This document shows, in pieces, positions 48,393 to 58,317 of a stretch of 64,000 nt of DNA; position 1 is the first letter of the stretch, and each line of letters begins with the position of its first letter. The notes below the pieces were generated by a model. That model searched no databases and was not told the origin of the DNA. It saw only the letters and a program-made list of their open reading frames with translations. The translations under genes and the position numbers were made by a program. Source of the stretch: Gemmobacter sp. 24YEA27 (GTDB lineage: Bacteria > Pseudomonadota > Alphaproteobacteria > Rhodobacterales > Rhodobacteraceae); contig NZ_JASJPW010000001.1 in assembly GCF_030052995.1 (NCBI RefSeq), positions 2,222,001 to 2,286,000 of the forward strand, written 5' to 3'.

Positions 48393-49694
48393 ATGTCTGA
48401 CACCACTCTGGCCGGCGGCAGCGCCGCCGAAGGGCCGAAGAATTCGCCGCGGCGTGTGCTGCTGGCAAGTCTGATCGGTACCACCATCGAATTCTTTGAC
48501 TTCTACGCCTATGCCACCGCTGCCGTGCTGGTCTTCCCGGCGCTGTTCTTCCCGGGCTCTGACCCGATGACCGCGCTGCTGGCCTCGTTTGCGACGTTCT
48601 CGATCGCCTTTTTCGCGCGGCCTTTCGGCGCCATCGTCTTTGGGCATTTCGGCGACCGCATCGGCCGCAAAGCGACGCTTGTGGCGGCACTGCTGACCAT
48701 GGGGGTCTCGACCGTCATCATCGGCATGCTGCCGACCTATGCGCAGATCGGTGTCGCGGCGCCCATGCTGCTGGCGCTGTGCCGCTTTGGCCAGGGCTTT
48801 GGCCTGGGCGGCGAATGGGGCGGCGCGGTCCTCCTGGCCACGGAGAACGCGCCCGAGGGCAAGCGGTCCTGGTATGGCATGTTCCCGCAACTCGGCGCGC
48901 CGGTTGGTCTGTTCCTGTCGTCGGGCTTTTTCTGGATCCTTTTGCATTTCATCTCGGAAGAGCAGTTCATGGCCTGGGGCTGGCGCCTGCCATTCCTCGC
49001 CTCGATCTTTTTGATCGTGCTGGGGCTCTGGGTGCGGATGTCGATCTCGGAAACCCCGGAATTCGCCAAAACCATCGAGAAAGAGGAACGCGTGAGCGTG
49101 CCGGTCGCCGAGGTGTTCAAAAACCACAAGCGCAACCTGTTTCTTGGTACCTTCGTGGCGCTGGTGACCTTTGTTCTGTTCTACATCTGCTCGGCCTGGC
49201 TTCTGGGCTACAACATCAAGACGCTGGGCATTCCGTTCAAGGATGCGCTGCTGATCCAGATCTACGGCTCGGTGATCTTTGGCCTTGCGATCCCCTTTGC
49301 GGGCAAGGTCGCGGACCGGGTGGGTCGCTACGGCTTTCTGATCGTGGTGACGGTACTTATCGGGATCTTCTCGTTCTTCCTCGGCCCGCTGATGCAGGGC
49401 ACGGCCGATGATGAAAGCTCGATCTACCTCTTTGTCACCATCGGCATGTTCCTGATGGGGCTGACCTATGGCGTGATCGGTGCGGTATTGGCGGCGCCAT
49501 TCCCGACCCGGGTGCGCTATACCGGCTCGTCGATCACCTTCAACTTTGCCGGAATCTTCGGCGCCTCGCTCGCGCCCTATGCCGCGACCTGGCTGCAGGC
49601 GAATTACGGCATGGCCTATGTCGGTTATTACATGCTGCTGGCGGCGGTGATCACGCTGGTCTGCATCATCGCCTCGGGCCGCAAAGAGGTCTGA
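48393..49694 (+). CDS. MFS transporter, MHS (ProP-like) family
   Basis: A 433-residue 12-helix permease of the metabolite:proton symporter family. It starts with a short hydrophilic N-terminus, then SLIGTTIEFFDFYAYATAAV. The signature loop between helices 2 and 3 is FGHFGDRIGRKATL, and RFGQGFGLGGEWGGAVLLAT is typical of MHS transporters (proline/betaine, citrate, ketoglutarate, shikimate). The substrate cannot be told. It ends at a bidirectional terminator. Confidence 0.93.
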   Translation: MSDTTLAGGSAAEGPKNSPRRVLLASLIGTTIEFFDFYAYATAAVLVFPALFFPGSDPMTALLASFATFSIAFFARPFGAIVFGHFGDRIGRKATLVAALLTMGVSTVIIGMLPTYAQIGVAAPMLLALCRFGQGFGLGGEWGGAVLLATENAPEGKRSWYGMFPQLGAPVGLFLSSGFFWILLHFISEEQFMAWGWRLPFLASIFLIVLGLWVRMSISETPEFAKTIEKEERVSVPVAEVFKNHKRNLFLGTFVALVTFVLFYICSAWLLGYNIKTLGIPFKDALLIQIYGSVIFGLAIPFAGKVADRVGRYGFLIVVTVLIGIFSFFLGPLMQGTADDESSIYLFVTIGMFLMGLTYGVIGAVLAAPFPTRVRYTGSSITFNFAGIFGASLAPYAATWLQANYGMAYVGYYMLLAAVITLVCIIASGRKEV

Positions 49695-49712
49695 TCCCTG
49701 CCTGACAGACTG

Positions 49713-49744
49713 AAAAGGGCCGGAGCGATGCTCCGGCCCTTTTG
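49713..49744. terminator. bidirectional rho-independent terminator
   Basis: AAAAGGGCCGGAGC, loop GAT, GCTCCGGCCCTTTT: an almost perfect palindrome with T-runs on both strands. It serves the transporter gene and the facing gene at 49752. Confidence 0.93.
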
Positions 49745-49751
49745 CTTTGTC

Positions 49752-50594
49752 TCAGTTCGCGCCCCCCGCCGAGGACGCAGCATCCAGCTGCACCCATTCC
49801 GGCCAGCTTCCCGGATCGGCGGGCCAGGTCTTCGGCATCTCGTCATCCCCGCCCTTCCACATCGTGAACGCCTGCTGGCTGGCCTGGTCAATCCAAAGGA
49901 TCGCCCATTCCGTGTCACAGATCAGCTTGTTGCAGGCGCTGCCGCGATAGCCGCCTTCGACCAGATCCCCCGAGCCAAGCTGGGCCAGGATCCCGGTATA
50001 GGCGTCCCAGTCCTCAGCGGACATGCCCGCCTTGACCTCGGCATAGACCGGCGCGAAGCCAAGCGCGTCGATGGGATGCGCGCTGTCGAGGCTGGCGAAA
50101 TTCTCCCAGCCCTGGCCGGATTTTGGGGTGAAGCCCTCGGGCGAGGCCTCGGTCAGGCCCGAGACCGGGCTCCATGTCCAGATCTCGGCAGGGCTGCCGG
50201 GGAAGGCCTCGGAGTGGAAGATCAGGGCGCCGTCCTGCGGGGTCATCTCGAACCAGGAACAGCTGTCAATCGGCCCGTCGATCACCGGCTTGCCGTCTTT
50301 CAGGGACAGCACGAAAGGGGTGCTGTTGCAGGCATTACCGCCGGCGCCCGAGATGCCGGTGACGACCTGCTGGCCCGCAACTTCGGTGATGCCGTCCAGC
50401 AGGACCTGTCCGTCCTTCAGCACCTCGACACCATCGACGCTGATCACCTGTTCGAAATCGGCATTCTCGCTGCGGGTGACCTCATGGCCCTGCAGGTCCA
50501 GCCGGTCGGGCGGGGTGTCCTGCGCGAAGGCCGCGAAGGGCAGGGCGAATGCGCTGCCGAGAAGGGCGGTGCGCAGCGGGGTGAATAGGGTCAT
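49752..50594 (-). CDS. conserved periplasmic protein of unknown function
   Basis: A 280-residue exported protein. The signal peptide MTLFTPLRTALLGSAFALPF is followed by AAFAQ, a likely signal-peptidase I site. Four mature cysteines are near SACNKLICDTEWAILWIDQA and NACNSTPFVLSL. TWSPVSGLTE and DGKPVIDGPIDSCSWF suggest a beta-rich fold. No family is recognised with confidence. The start at 50594 has GGAG upstream. It converges on the transporter gene and is 108 bp downstream of glmM. Confidence 0.75.
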   Translation of the reverse strand: MTLFTPLRTALLGSAFALPFAAFAQDTPPDRLDLQGHEVTRSENADFEQVISVDGVEVLKDGQVLLDGITEVAGQQVVTGISGAGGNACNSTPFVLSLKDGKPVIDGPIDSCSWFEMTPQDGALIFHSEAFPGSPAEIWTWSPVSGLTEASPEGFTPKSGQGWENFASLDSAHPIDALGFAPVYAEVKAGMSAEDWDAYTGILAQLGSGDLVEGGYRGSACNKLICDTEWAILWIDQASQQAFTMWKGGDDEMPKTWPADPGSWPEWVQLDAASSAGGAN

Positions 50595-50702
50595 GCTGAC
50601 CTCCTGTCGGGTATCCTGCCCCACCCTGGCGCAAAGAGGGGCGGGATACCAGTCAGGCAAACCCTGGCCCCTGTCAGGACCCGGCATCGTGATCGGCGGG
50701 GA

Positions 50703-52046
50703 TCAGCCAGCACGCGCCACGGTGGCGGCGATCTCATCGACCACTTCGGTCAGAAGGGCCGCGTCGACGCATTCCGCCATCACCCGGATCAGTGGCTCGG
50801 TCCCGGATTTGCGGATCAGGAGGCGGCCCTTGCCATTGATACGCTTTTCGCTGGCCTGGATCACCGCCTTGACCCGCGCATCTTCAAGGGGCTGCGCGCC
50901 GGCGGTGTAGCGGACGTTTTTCAGAAGCTGCGGCACGGTTTCGAACTGATGCGTAAGCTCGGAGGCTTTTTGCCCCGACCGCGCCATCTCGGCCAGGAAT
51001 TGCAGCGCCGCCGCCAGCCCATCGCCGGTGGTGGCGTAATCCGTCATCACGATATGGCCCGACTGCTCGCCGCCAAGGTTGAAGCCGCCGGCGCGCATCC
51101 GTTCCACCACATAACGGTCGCCTACAGCGGTGCGCTCCAGCCTCAGGCCTTTGGCCTCGAGAAACCGCTCCAACCCGAGATTAGACATCACCGTCGCGAC
51201 CAGCGCGCCGCCCTTAAGCCGCCCATCCGCCGCCCAGCGGCTTGCCAGAAGCGCCATGAACTGATCGCCATCCGCGACCATGCCATTCTCATCAAGGATC
51301 ATCACCCGATCCGCATCGCCATCAAGCGCAATCCCCAGATCGGCGCCATGGGTGATCACCGCCTCGGCCGCCGTCTGCGGATGGGTCGAGCCGCAATTCT
51401 CGTTGATATTGGTGCCATTCGGGGTGACGCCGACCGGAATCACCTCGGCGCCAAGCTCCCAGAGCACTTCGGGCGCGGCGCGGTAGGCGGCGCCATTGGC
51501 GCAATCGACCACCACTTTCAGCCCGTCAAGCCGCAGCCCCGCCGGGAAGGAGGTTTTGACGAATTCCTGATAGCGCCCGCGCCCGTCTTCGATCCGCTTG
51601 GCGCGGCCGATCATGCGGGCCTCGGCCAGCTCGATCTCGCCCTCGACCATGGCCTCGATTTCCGCCTCGGCCTCATCCGAGAGTTTGAACCCGTCGGGCC
51701 CGAAAAATTTGATGCCGTTATCCTCATGCGGATTGTGGCTGGCCGAGATCATCACGCCGAGATCGGCGCGCATCGAGCGGGTCAGAAACCCCACCCCGGG
51801 CGTCGGAACCGGGCCAAGCAGCAGCACATTCATCCCTGTCGAGGTCAGGCCGGCGGTCAGGGCGTTTTCCAGCATATAGCCCGAGAGCCTTGTATCCTTG
51901 CCGATCACCACCCGATGCGCCGCCGATCCGTCGCGGCGGAAATAGCGCCCGGCAGCGGCGCCAAGCTTCAGAGCCATCTCGGCCGTCATCGGCCAGCTAT
52001 TGGCCCGGCCGCGCACGCCATCAGTGCCGAAAAGCTTTTTAGACAT
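50703..52046 (-). CDS. glmM: phosphoglucosamine mutase
   Basis: A 447-residue alpha-D-phosphohexomutase making GlcN-1-P for UDP-GlcNAc. It begins [16 protein letters not shown]; the phosphoserine Ser101 is in [15 protein letters not shown]. The metal loop [11 protein letters not shown] and sugar loop [10 protein letters not shown] are present. AGAGGA precedes ATG 52046, preferred over the upstream TTG. It is downstream of folP and completes the folB-folP-glmM cluster. Confidence 0.97.
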   Translation of the reverse strand: MSKKLFGTDGVRGRANSWPMTAEMALKLGAAAGRYFRRDGSAAHRVVIGKDTRLSGYMLENALTAGLTSTGMNVLLLGPVPTPGVGFLTRSMRADLGVMISASHNPHEDNGIKFFGPDGFKLSDEAEAEIEAMVEGEIELAEARMIGRAKRIEDGRGRYQEFVKTSFPAGLRLDGLKVVVDCANGAAYRAAPEVLWELGAEVIPVGVTPNGTNINENCGSTHPQTAAEAVITHGADLGIALDGDADRVMILDENGMVADGDQFMALLASRWAADGRLKGGALVATVMSNLGLERFLEAKGLRLERTAVGDRYVVERMRAGGFNLGGEQSGHIVMTDYATTGDGLAAALQFLAEMARSGQKASELTHQFETVPQLLKNVRYTAGAQPLEDARVKAVIQASEKRINGKGRLLIRKSGTEPLIRVMAECVDAALLTEVVDEIAATVARAG

Positions 52047-52115
52047 GATCAATCCTCTTTGCCGGGCCGCGCCCTGACCAAATAGTTACCGGGCACGGGC
52101 GTCAGACCTGACGCC

Positions 52116-53159
52116 TCATGCCTCACTGATGTTGCCCTGGATCGCCTGCCAGATCGACAGGGCCTGCCGGGTCTCTCTGGTGTCATGGACACGCAGAATA
52201 TGCGCGCCCATCGCAGCGCCCTGCAAGGCCACCGCAACCGATCCGGTGACGCGTTCCGCGGGCGTTGCCGCCCCGGTCAGCGCGCCGATGAATTTCTTGC
52301 GCGAGGCGCCCAGAAGCAGCGGCAGCCCGAAATCATGAAACCCTGCAAGCTCGCGCAAGAGCCGCAGGTCATGCGCGGTCGTTTTGCCAAAGCCGATACC
52401 GGGGTCGAGGATCAGGTTTTCCGGCCTGATCCCCGCGCTCAGGGCTGCCGCGACCCGCTCGTAGAGATGGTCGCGCACCGCCCAGAGCACATCGTCATAG
52501 ACCGCGTGTTTCTGCATCGTCTCGGGTGTGGCGACCGAATGCATCAGCACCACCGGCACGCCGCGCGCCGCCACCAGTGGGGCCATATCGGGGTCGAAGC
52601 GCAGGGCGGACACGTCATTGACGATATCGGCCCCGGCCTCCAGCGCGGCTTCGGCCACGCGCGCCTTGCGGGTATCGATCGAGATCGGCGTGGTGATCCC
52701 GGCCTCGCGCAGCGCGCGGATCACCGGGGCGGTGCGCTCGATTTCCTCGGCCACCGGCACCTCGGCAGCGCCGGGGCGGGTGCTTTCGCCGCCGATATCA
52801 AGGATCTCCGCATCGCGGATCATCTCACGGGCGCGGTCGACCGCCGCCTCGAGGGCATTGTGGCGCCCGCCATCGGAAAAGCTGTCCGGGGTTACGTTCA
52901 GGATGCCCATGATCCGTGGCCGATCCAGTGTCAGGCCGCACAGATCGGCACGGCTCCGGCTGATCGCTGCTGTCTCTGCAGGCGGAAGCCGCGCCAGCGG
53001 TGCCGCCCGGGGGGCGCCCCTGCTCAGACGGTCAGCGCTGTCCCACCACAGATGTCGCGATCCCGCGAGCGCATGGCGGGACGCAGATGCAGGTCCCGCA
53101 AGCGCACTGCGCGGCAGCGGAGACAGGATCTGGTCAGGATGGGGCAGGCGCACAGGCAT
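52116..53159 (-). CDS. folP: dihydropteroate synthase
   Basis: A 347-residue DHPS that joins p-aminobenzoate to the pterin pyrophosphate, the target of sulfonamides. The first 80 residues are an N-terminal extension typical of Rhodobacterales FolP. The core carries IMGILNVTPDSFSDGG, EILDIGGESTRPGA, VNDVSALRFDPDM, DPGIGFGKTTAHDL and LLLGASRKKFIGALTG. It starts 64 bp after folB. Confidence 0.97.
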   Translation of the reverse strand: MPVRLPHPDQILSPLPRSALAGPASASRHALAGSRHLWWDSADRLSRGAPRAAPLARLPPAETAAISRSRADLCGLTLDRPRIMGILNVTPDSFSDGGRHNALEAAVDRAREMIRDAEILDIGGESTRPGAAEVPVAEEIERTAPVIRALREAGITTPISIDTRKARVAEAALEAGADIVNDVSALRFDPDMAPLVAARGVPVVLMHSVATPETMQKHAVYDDVLWAVRDHLYERVAAALSAGIRPENLILDPGIGFGKTTAHDLRLLRELAGFHDFGLPLLLGASRKKFIGALTGAATPAERVTGSVAVALQGAAMGAHILRVHDTRETRQALSIWQAIQGNISEA

Positions 53160-53222
53160 TAATGGCTCCGCAGGAGGGTGCGGGGGTTCTGCCTGCGGCG
53201 CCGGAATTTGACAAGCGGGGTC

Positions 53223-54119
53223 TCAGCCCTTTACCGCCGGGATGCGGCTTCCCGCCGGCACTGAAACATCGCCGTGAAGAACGAGGCCCGAGGCCGCCAT
53301 TTCCTCGGCCAGCCACAAAGCCAGCGCCACCGGGTCACGGGTCTGTGGCCCGTCGACCGCGTCGAGCACCAGTTTCGACGGCGCCCAGACCACCGATCTG
53401 CCGCGTTTGATCGCCCAGTCGATCTCGGTGCGCGAGGAAACGACCACGCAACGCGGATCGCGCGCGGCCAGCACCCAGGCGTTTTGCTCGATCGCCAGCA
53501 GATCGACGCGGCGCTGCGTCGGGCGGTGGCCGGTCTGCGGCCGCGGCAGATCGGGCAGGCCGACACAGAAGACCGCGGGCTGACCCGAGGACAGCACCCC
53601 ATCGATCCGGGAGGTCAGGTCAGGCGCATGGATCATCGCATTGTCAAAGTAAACGACCAGCGGATGCAGCGTGTCATCGCCCGCCCGCACCGGCACTTCG
53701 GCGCGCGAGCGCACGATCTCGACCCCAAGCGCATAGGGGCCGACATCGAGCTTTTCGATCCGGATGAAGGCGCGCATCGCCTGGGGCTCGGCAAGGAGCC
53801 GCTCGGCCAGGTGTTCTGCAAGGGTTTCCAGAAGGTTCAGCCGTTCTGTCGCGAGTTCTGTCGCGATGGATTCGGTGATCCGGTCATAGGACAGGATCCG
53901 GTCGACATCATCTTCCAGCGGCTGCGGTGTCGGGCGCACCTCGATCACGATATTGAAACGAAGCCGCTGTTTATGGCCGCGTTCCTTTTGGAAAGCGCCG
54001 ATATCGGCCTCGACAACATGGTCGCGCAGACTGATCCGGTCACGTGGATCGGCGCTGGCCGAAGCCTCGGCACGGGCTTCGGGATGGCCGAAGGCGAGGG
54101 CGCTGTCGCTGGTGGTCAT
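53223..54119 (-). CDS. folB: dihydroneopterin aldolase with C-terminal kinase-like extension
   Basis: A 298-residue protein. The N-terminal half (to about residue 140) is FolB: HVVEADIGAFQKERGHKQRL, RILSYDRITESIATEL, LLETLAEHLAERLLAEPQAM, RIEKLDVGP. The C-terminal half is extra: LVVYFDNAMIHAPDLTSRID, QRRVDLLAIEQNAWVLAARD, EIDWAIKRGRSVVWAPSKLV, LDA. The second half resembles the amino-acid-kinase fold of MfnE-type proteins, but catalytic residues cannot be confirmed. FolB isomerises and cleaves dihydroneopterin, feeding the folP reaction. Confidence 0.88.
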   Translation of the reverse strand: MTTSDSALAFGHPEARAEASASADPRDRISLRDHVVEADIGAFQKERGHKQRLRFNIVIEVRPTPQPLEDDVDRILSYDRITESIATELATERLNLLETLAEHLAERLLAEPQAMRAFIRIEKLDVGPYALGVEIVRSRAEVPVRAGDDTLHPLVVYFDNAMIHAPDLTSRIDGVLSSGQPAVFCVGLPDLPRPQTGHRPTQRRVDLLAIEQNAWVLAARDPRCVVVSSRTEIDWAIKRGRSVVWAPSKLVLDAVDGPQTRDPVALALWLAEEMAASGLVLHGDVSVPAGSRIPAVKG

Positions 54120-54323
54120 GATGGGCGGCCTCTTCCGGTGCTATGGCTGCGGCTGACAATGCTGGTGCTGCAAATCCCTAGCAGCCTGTGTCGCCGATCC
54201 CAAGCCCTTTACCGACAGGAAAAGCTTTTGCCCCGACCGGGTATTACCGGGCCGGGGCAAAGTGCCTGGGGCAAACTGGCTGGATCAATCCGGAAGGGGC
54301 AGGTTCTCCCGCCCCGGGCGGCC

Positions 54324-55364
54324 TCAGCCGCGGGTACCGGGCTGACGGTAGAAGAGATGCGACCCGATTGAGGTTGTCCGGGCAAAGCGCTTTGACCAGG
54401 AGGGGCTCACGCCGCGGGTGTGGAAATGGGTTGCGCCCGCGGTCAGATTGCGCGGCGCGCCCGAGAGCATCAGCGACGCGATCCGGCCAGCCACTTCACG
54501 CGAATAGCCGTCGCGCATCTGGGTCGAACTGCCATTGCAGGTATAAGAGAACTGGCAGCTGCCGCCGCCCGCCTGGCGCACCACGCCGCAGACGGAAGCG
54601 GGGTAGAGGCCGCTGTCACGCCGGTTCAGGATCACTTCGGCCACCGCGAACTGGCCCTGGAGGCTTTCGCCGCGCGATTCGAAATAGATTGCCTCGGTCA
54701 GGCATTGCCATTCGCGCCCGCCCTGTTCCAGCGGCTGGGACCTGAGCCAGGCGGTATCATAGCGGATTTCGGGTTTTGCAGTCCCGGGTACCGGGGTTGC
54801 GGCGGCTGTTTTCACTGCGCCACCACGGAGTGTGGTTCTTTTGATCACGCGTCGGATCTTACGGCCCTCGGGCGTGTCCACGACTGTTTCCGAGACCACT
54901 TCCTCGACAACCCGCAGACTGCCGGACTCCGTGGCTCTGACCACGGTTTGCGGAGCGTCGTCCTCTGATGCGGCGTCGGGGCTGACCGAGGCGGTTCTGG
55001 TGTCCGTCGCTGCGCCCGCGTCATTATCTGCACCGGGACGGATCACTTTCGCGGTGTTTCTTTTCGTCACAACCTTGCTGCCAGAGTTTTCCGCGCCAGA
55101 GTCTGCCGCGCTGGTTTCGGTGGTGATTTTCGGCTGGCCGACCGACTTGCCGACCGTCTGGCCAGCCGACTTGCCGGTAAATTCCTTCAGTCGCGACTTC
55201 TCGCTGCCGAGAAGCTGCCCCATCTCATCCGCGATGGTCAGACGTGGTTTGTTCATGTCACTGCGGGTGACATCTGCCTGAGCCGCCATCGGGGCGGCCA
55301 GTTGGGTGAGGGCAAAGGTAGCGGTCACGGAGACCGCTGCCAGCACATTCCCTGAGCGTTTCAT
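54324..55364 (-). CDS. SleB-type cell-wall hydrolase
   Basis: A 346-residue exported protein. Signal peptide: MKRSGNVLAAVSVTATFALT, cleaved near AQA. A long Ser/Thr/Val/Ala-rich stretch with charged repeats spans about residues 30-200. The C-terminal hydrolase_2 (SleB) domain contains CLTEAIYFESRGESLQGQFA, with the catalytic Glu in YFESRGE, and VAEVILNRRDSG, VCGVVRQ, THFHTRGVSPSW. It should cleave cortex/peptidoglycan glycan bonds. It is monocistronic by spacing. Confidence 0.88.
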   Translation of the reverse strand: MKRSGNVLAAVSVTATFALTQLAAPMAAQADVTRSDMNKPRLTIADEMGQLLGSEKSRLKEFTGKSAGQTVGKSVGQPKITTETSAADSGAENSGSKVVTKRNTAKVIRPGADNDAGAATDTRTASVSPDAASEDDAPQTVVRATESGSLRVVEEVVSETVVDTPEGRKIRRVIKRTTLRGGAVKTAAATPVPGTAKPEIRYDTAWLRSQPLEQGGREWQCLTEAIYFESRGESLQGQFAVAEVILNRRDSGLYPASVCGVVRQAGGGSCQFSYTCNGSSTQMRDGYSREVAGRIASLMLSGAPRNLTAGATHFHTRGVSPSWSKRFARTTSIGSHLFYRQPGTRG

Positions 55365-55630
55365 ATTCGGGTTCCTGCTCTGTTACCCCAAGGCCCGGTC
55401 TTCTGGGCTGATTTTCACCAGATACCGATGGGCACCAAAAACGCGGCTTTGGCCAAAACTATGGCCGCCACCGGTCAACAAGGGGCGTGAGTAGGCGAAT
55501 CAAGGACTGGCGGTCCAGTATTGTTGCGAATTGGTCACAAGATATTCGTCAGCTTCGGCGGAATAATGCCGACAATGCGTTTCGAATTCATTAACTTCGC
55601 ACGACAACCACATGATATTGTGGTTCCATT

Positions 55631-58185
55631 TCACTTATCCACATGGTCCCGAAGCGCCAGATGGGCCGCCGCAAGACGTGCCATGGGCACCCGGTAAGGG
55701 CTGCAAGACACGTAATCGAATCCCGCCAGGCGGCAGAAAGCGATCGAAAGCGGGTCGCCGCCATGCTCGCCGCAGATCGAGAGTTTCAGCTCCTGGCGGG
55801 TTTCCCGCCCCCGCGCGGCGCCAATCAGCAAAAGCTCGCCGACCCCGTCCTGGTCGAGAATGTGGAACGGGTCTTCGGGGAAGACCCCTTGCTGCACATA
55901 GGTGTTCATGAATCGCCCGGCATCATCGCGCGAGAGACCATAGGTCATCTGCGTCAGGTCATTGGTGCCGAACGAAAGGAAGCTTACATGCTGTGCGATC
56001 TCGCCGGCGCGCAGACAGGCGCGGGGGGTCTCGACCATGACGCCGAGCCGGTAATCGAAATCGGCCTTTGCGCGGCTGCGCACGGCTGCGGCAACCGCGT
56101 CGATCCGGGTGCGGACCAGTTCGACCTCACGCGCGGCCGAAACCAGCGGGATCATCACCTCGGGCACCACCACCGCGCCGCGCTTCGCACTTTCGATCGT
56201 GGCCTCGAAAATCGCCTGGGCCTGCATATCGTAGATTTCCGGCAGCACGACGCCGAGGCGGACACCGCGCATGCCCAGCATCGGGTTCACCTCACGCAGA
56301 GCCTCGGCGCGGCGGGTGACCTCGGAAAGCGGGCGATCCAGCGCCTCGGCCAGCTCGCGCAGGCCTTCGCGCGTCGCGGGCAGAAACTCGTGCAAGGGCG
56401 GGTCGAAGAGGCGGATGCAGACCGGCAGACCCTGCATGATGTCGAAAAGCTGAAGAAAATCATCGCGTTGCATCGGTAAAAGCCGCGACAGGGCCGAGGC
56501 GCGGTCGGCGGAAGTATCGGCGAAGATCATCTCACGCATGACGGTGAAGCGGTCTTCTTCGAAGAACATATGTTCGGTGCGGCAGAGCCCGATGCCTTCC
56601 GCGCTGAACTTGCGCGCGGTCGCTGCGTCCGAGGGAGTGTCGGCATTGGCGCGCACGCCGATGTCGCGGAACTCATCCGCCCATGTCAGCAGCCGGTGGA
56701 AGCTGTCATCCAGCGCAGGCGGCAGCATTTCGGCAGCACCTGCCAGGGCTTCGCCGCGCGATCCGTCGACGGTGATGACATCGCCCTCGCGGAAGATGCG
56801 GCCATCGCGGGAGGTCAGCTTCTTGTCCTTGCCGTCAAGCCGCAGATCAGAGGCGCCGACCACGGCGGGCAGGCCAAGTCCGCGCGCGATCACGGCGGCA
56901 TGGCTGGTCATGCCACCGCGTTCCGTCAGGACGGCGACCGCCGAATGCATGCCGCGAATGTCCTCGGGGCCGTCTCACGCCGCACAAGGATACAGTCCTC
57001 GCCGCGTGCGGCCGAAGCCTGGGCGGCTTCGGAGGTGAAAACCAGTTTGCCCGTGGCGGCGCCCGGCGAGGCGGCGATGCCGTTCGAGATCACATCGCGC
57101 AAGCCCCGCGGATCGACCTGGTGGTGCAAAAGCTCGGACAATGCACGGGGTTCGACCCGCAAAACCGCCTCGGATTGCGGGATCACCCCGTCCTCGGCCA
57201 GCGTCACGGCGATTTTAAGCCCGGCCCGGACCGAGCGCGCCACGCGGATCGCGTCAAGCACCGCAAGCCTGCCATCCTCGACGGTGAATTCGATCTGCAT
57301 TTCCTCGCGCAGTTTCACCCGGCAGACCGCGCCCATCCGGATCAGGTCCTGCATGATTTCCGGGGCTTCCTCTTCCAGCGAGGGGCCGCGCGGATCACGG
57401 GTGAGATAGAGCGCCTCGCGCGCGGCCAGCGCGTCGCGGCCCTGGCTTTGCCCGAGATAGCGCCCGGTGATGCGGCTCAGCCCGGTGACAGAATCAACGA
57501 ACTGGATCACGCCGGAGCCGGAAATGCCCTGACCGATCCCCTGCGCCATTTGCTGCACGACAAGGCCAAGCGCCGCATCTTCCGGCGCGCCTTTGGCCGA
57601 GCGCAGAAGGCGGGCCGAGGTGCCTTCCCAGGCGCGGGCCATCGAGCGCAGCACTTCGGAAAGCTGCCGCGCCGGGTTTTCGGGGAAGGGCTCGTCGGTC
57701 TCGTATTCATAAAGCCGGCGCAGCTCGCGCAGGGCGTCGGGGCCGGGGGCGACATCCTCGAACATATCGGGATCAAGGCGCGCGACATGGATTGCGTAGC
57801 TCTGGATGAACCGGCACCAGAGCGCATCTGCGGCCTCGCTTCCATGGGTTTCCACGAGCGCCGCATGGCGCGCTGCGTTCAGCCCGATATTAAGGATGGT
57901 GGCCGGGCCGCCCCAGTCGGGGTTGGCGGGCGAGGCGCGGACCGAGACAAGGGGGCCCGCGGTCTGGTCGGTGCCGAAATGGGCGAGAATGGCAGTTGCA
58001 TCGACCGGCTGCCCCTGGGCGAGGGCGCGGATCGTGGCCGCAGGCAGGGCGACCGATTGCGGCACCGGCAGATCAAGGCGAACGAGGCGCTGCAGACATT
58101 TCGCCTTCCAGCCATGGGCCTCGGTTGTGATGGGCGCCGATGGGGTGATTTCCGAAAAGGCGGTGATCTTCGCTTGTTTCTGCAC
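55631..58185 (-). CDS. ppdK: pyruvate, phosphate dikinase, frameshifted
   Basis: GTG 58185 (GAGGAG upstream) opens the ATP-grasp part: MQKQAKITAFSEITPSAPIT, FLxQ-like IQFVDSVTGLSRITGRYLGQ, VRMGAVCRVKLREEMQIEFT. The frame ends CILVRRETAPRTFAACIRR at 56969. One C added to the C4 run (plus-strand G's 56966-56969) gives ETAPEDIRGMHSAVAVLTER, continuing to the catalytic His in GGMTSHAAVIARGLG and the PEP-binding TIM barrel (RTEHMFFEEDRF, MIPLVSAAREVELV, SFGTNDLTQMTYG). Joined it is about 851 residues, normal for PPDK. The break is a single deletion. Confidence 0.9.
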
Positions 58186-58277
58186 TGCAGCACTCCTCAC
58201 ACGGCTGGCAGAATAGGGCGGATTTTGTTTCGTGCAAGCGGTGTGAGAGATGGCAGGCGGCGGCGGGGGCTTCCCGC

Positions 58278-58316
58278 CCCCGCACCCCCGGGGAGTATTT
58301 GCGTCAGGGGGAAGGG
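58278..58316. repeat. intergenic GTATTT motif between ppdK and glyS
   Basis: CCCCCGGGGAGTATTTGCGTCAGGGGGAAGG matches the CCCCCGG-N-GGAGTATTT-N-AGGGGAAG pattern of 17811-17850. Confidence 0.55.
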
Positions 58317-58317
58317 A

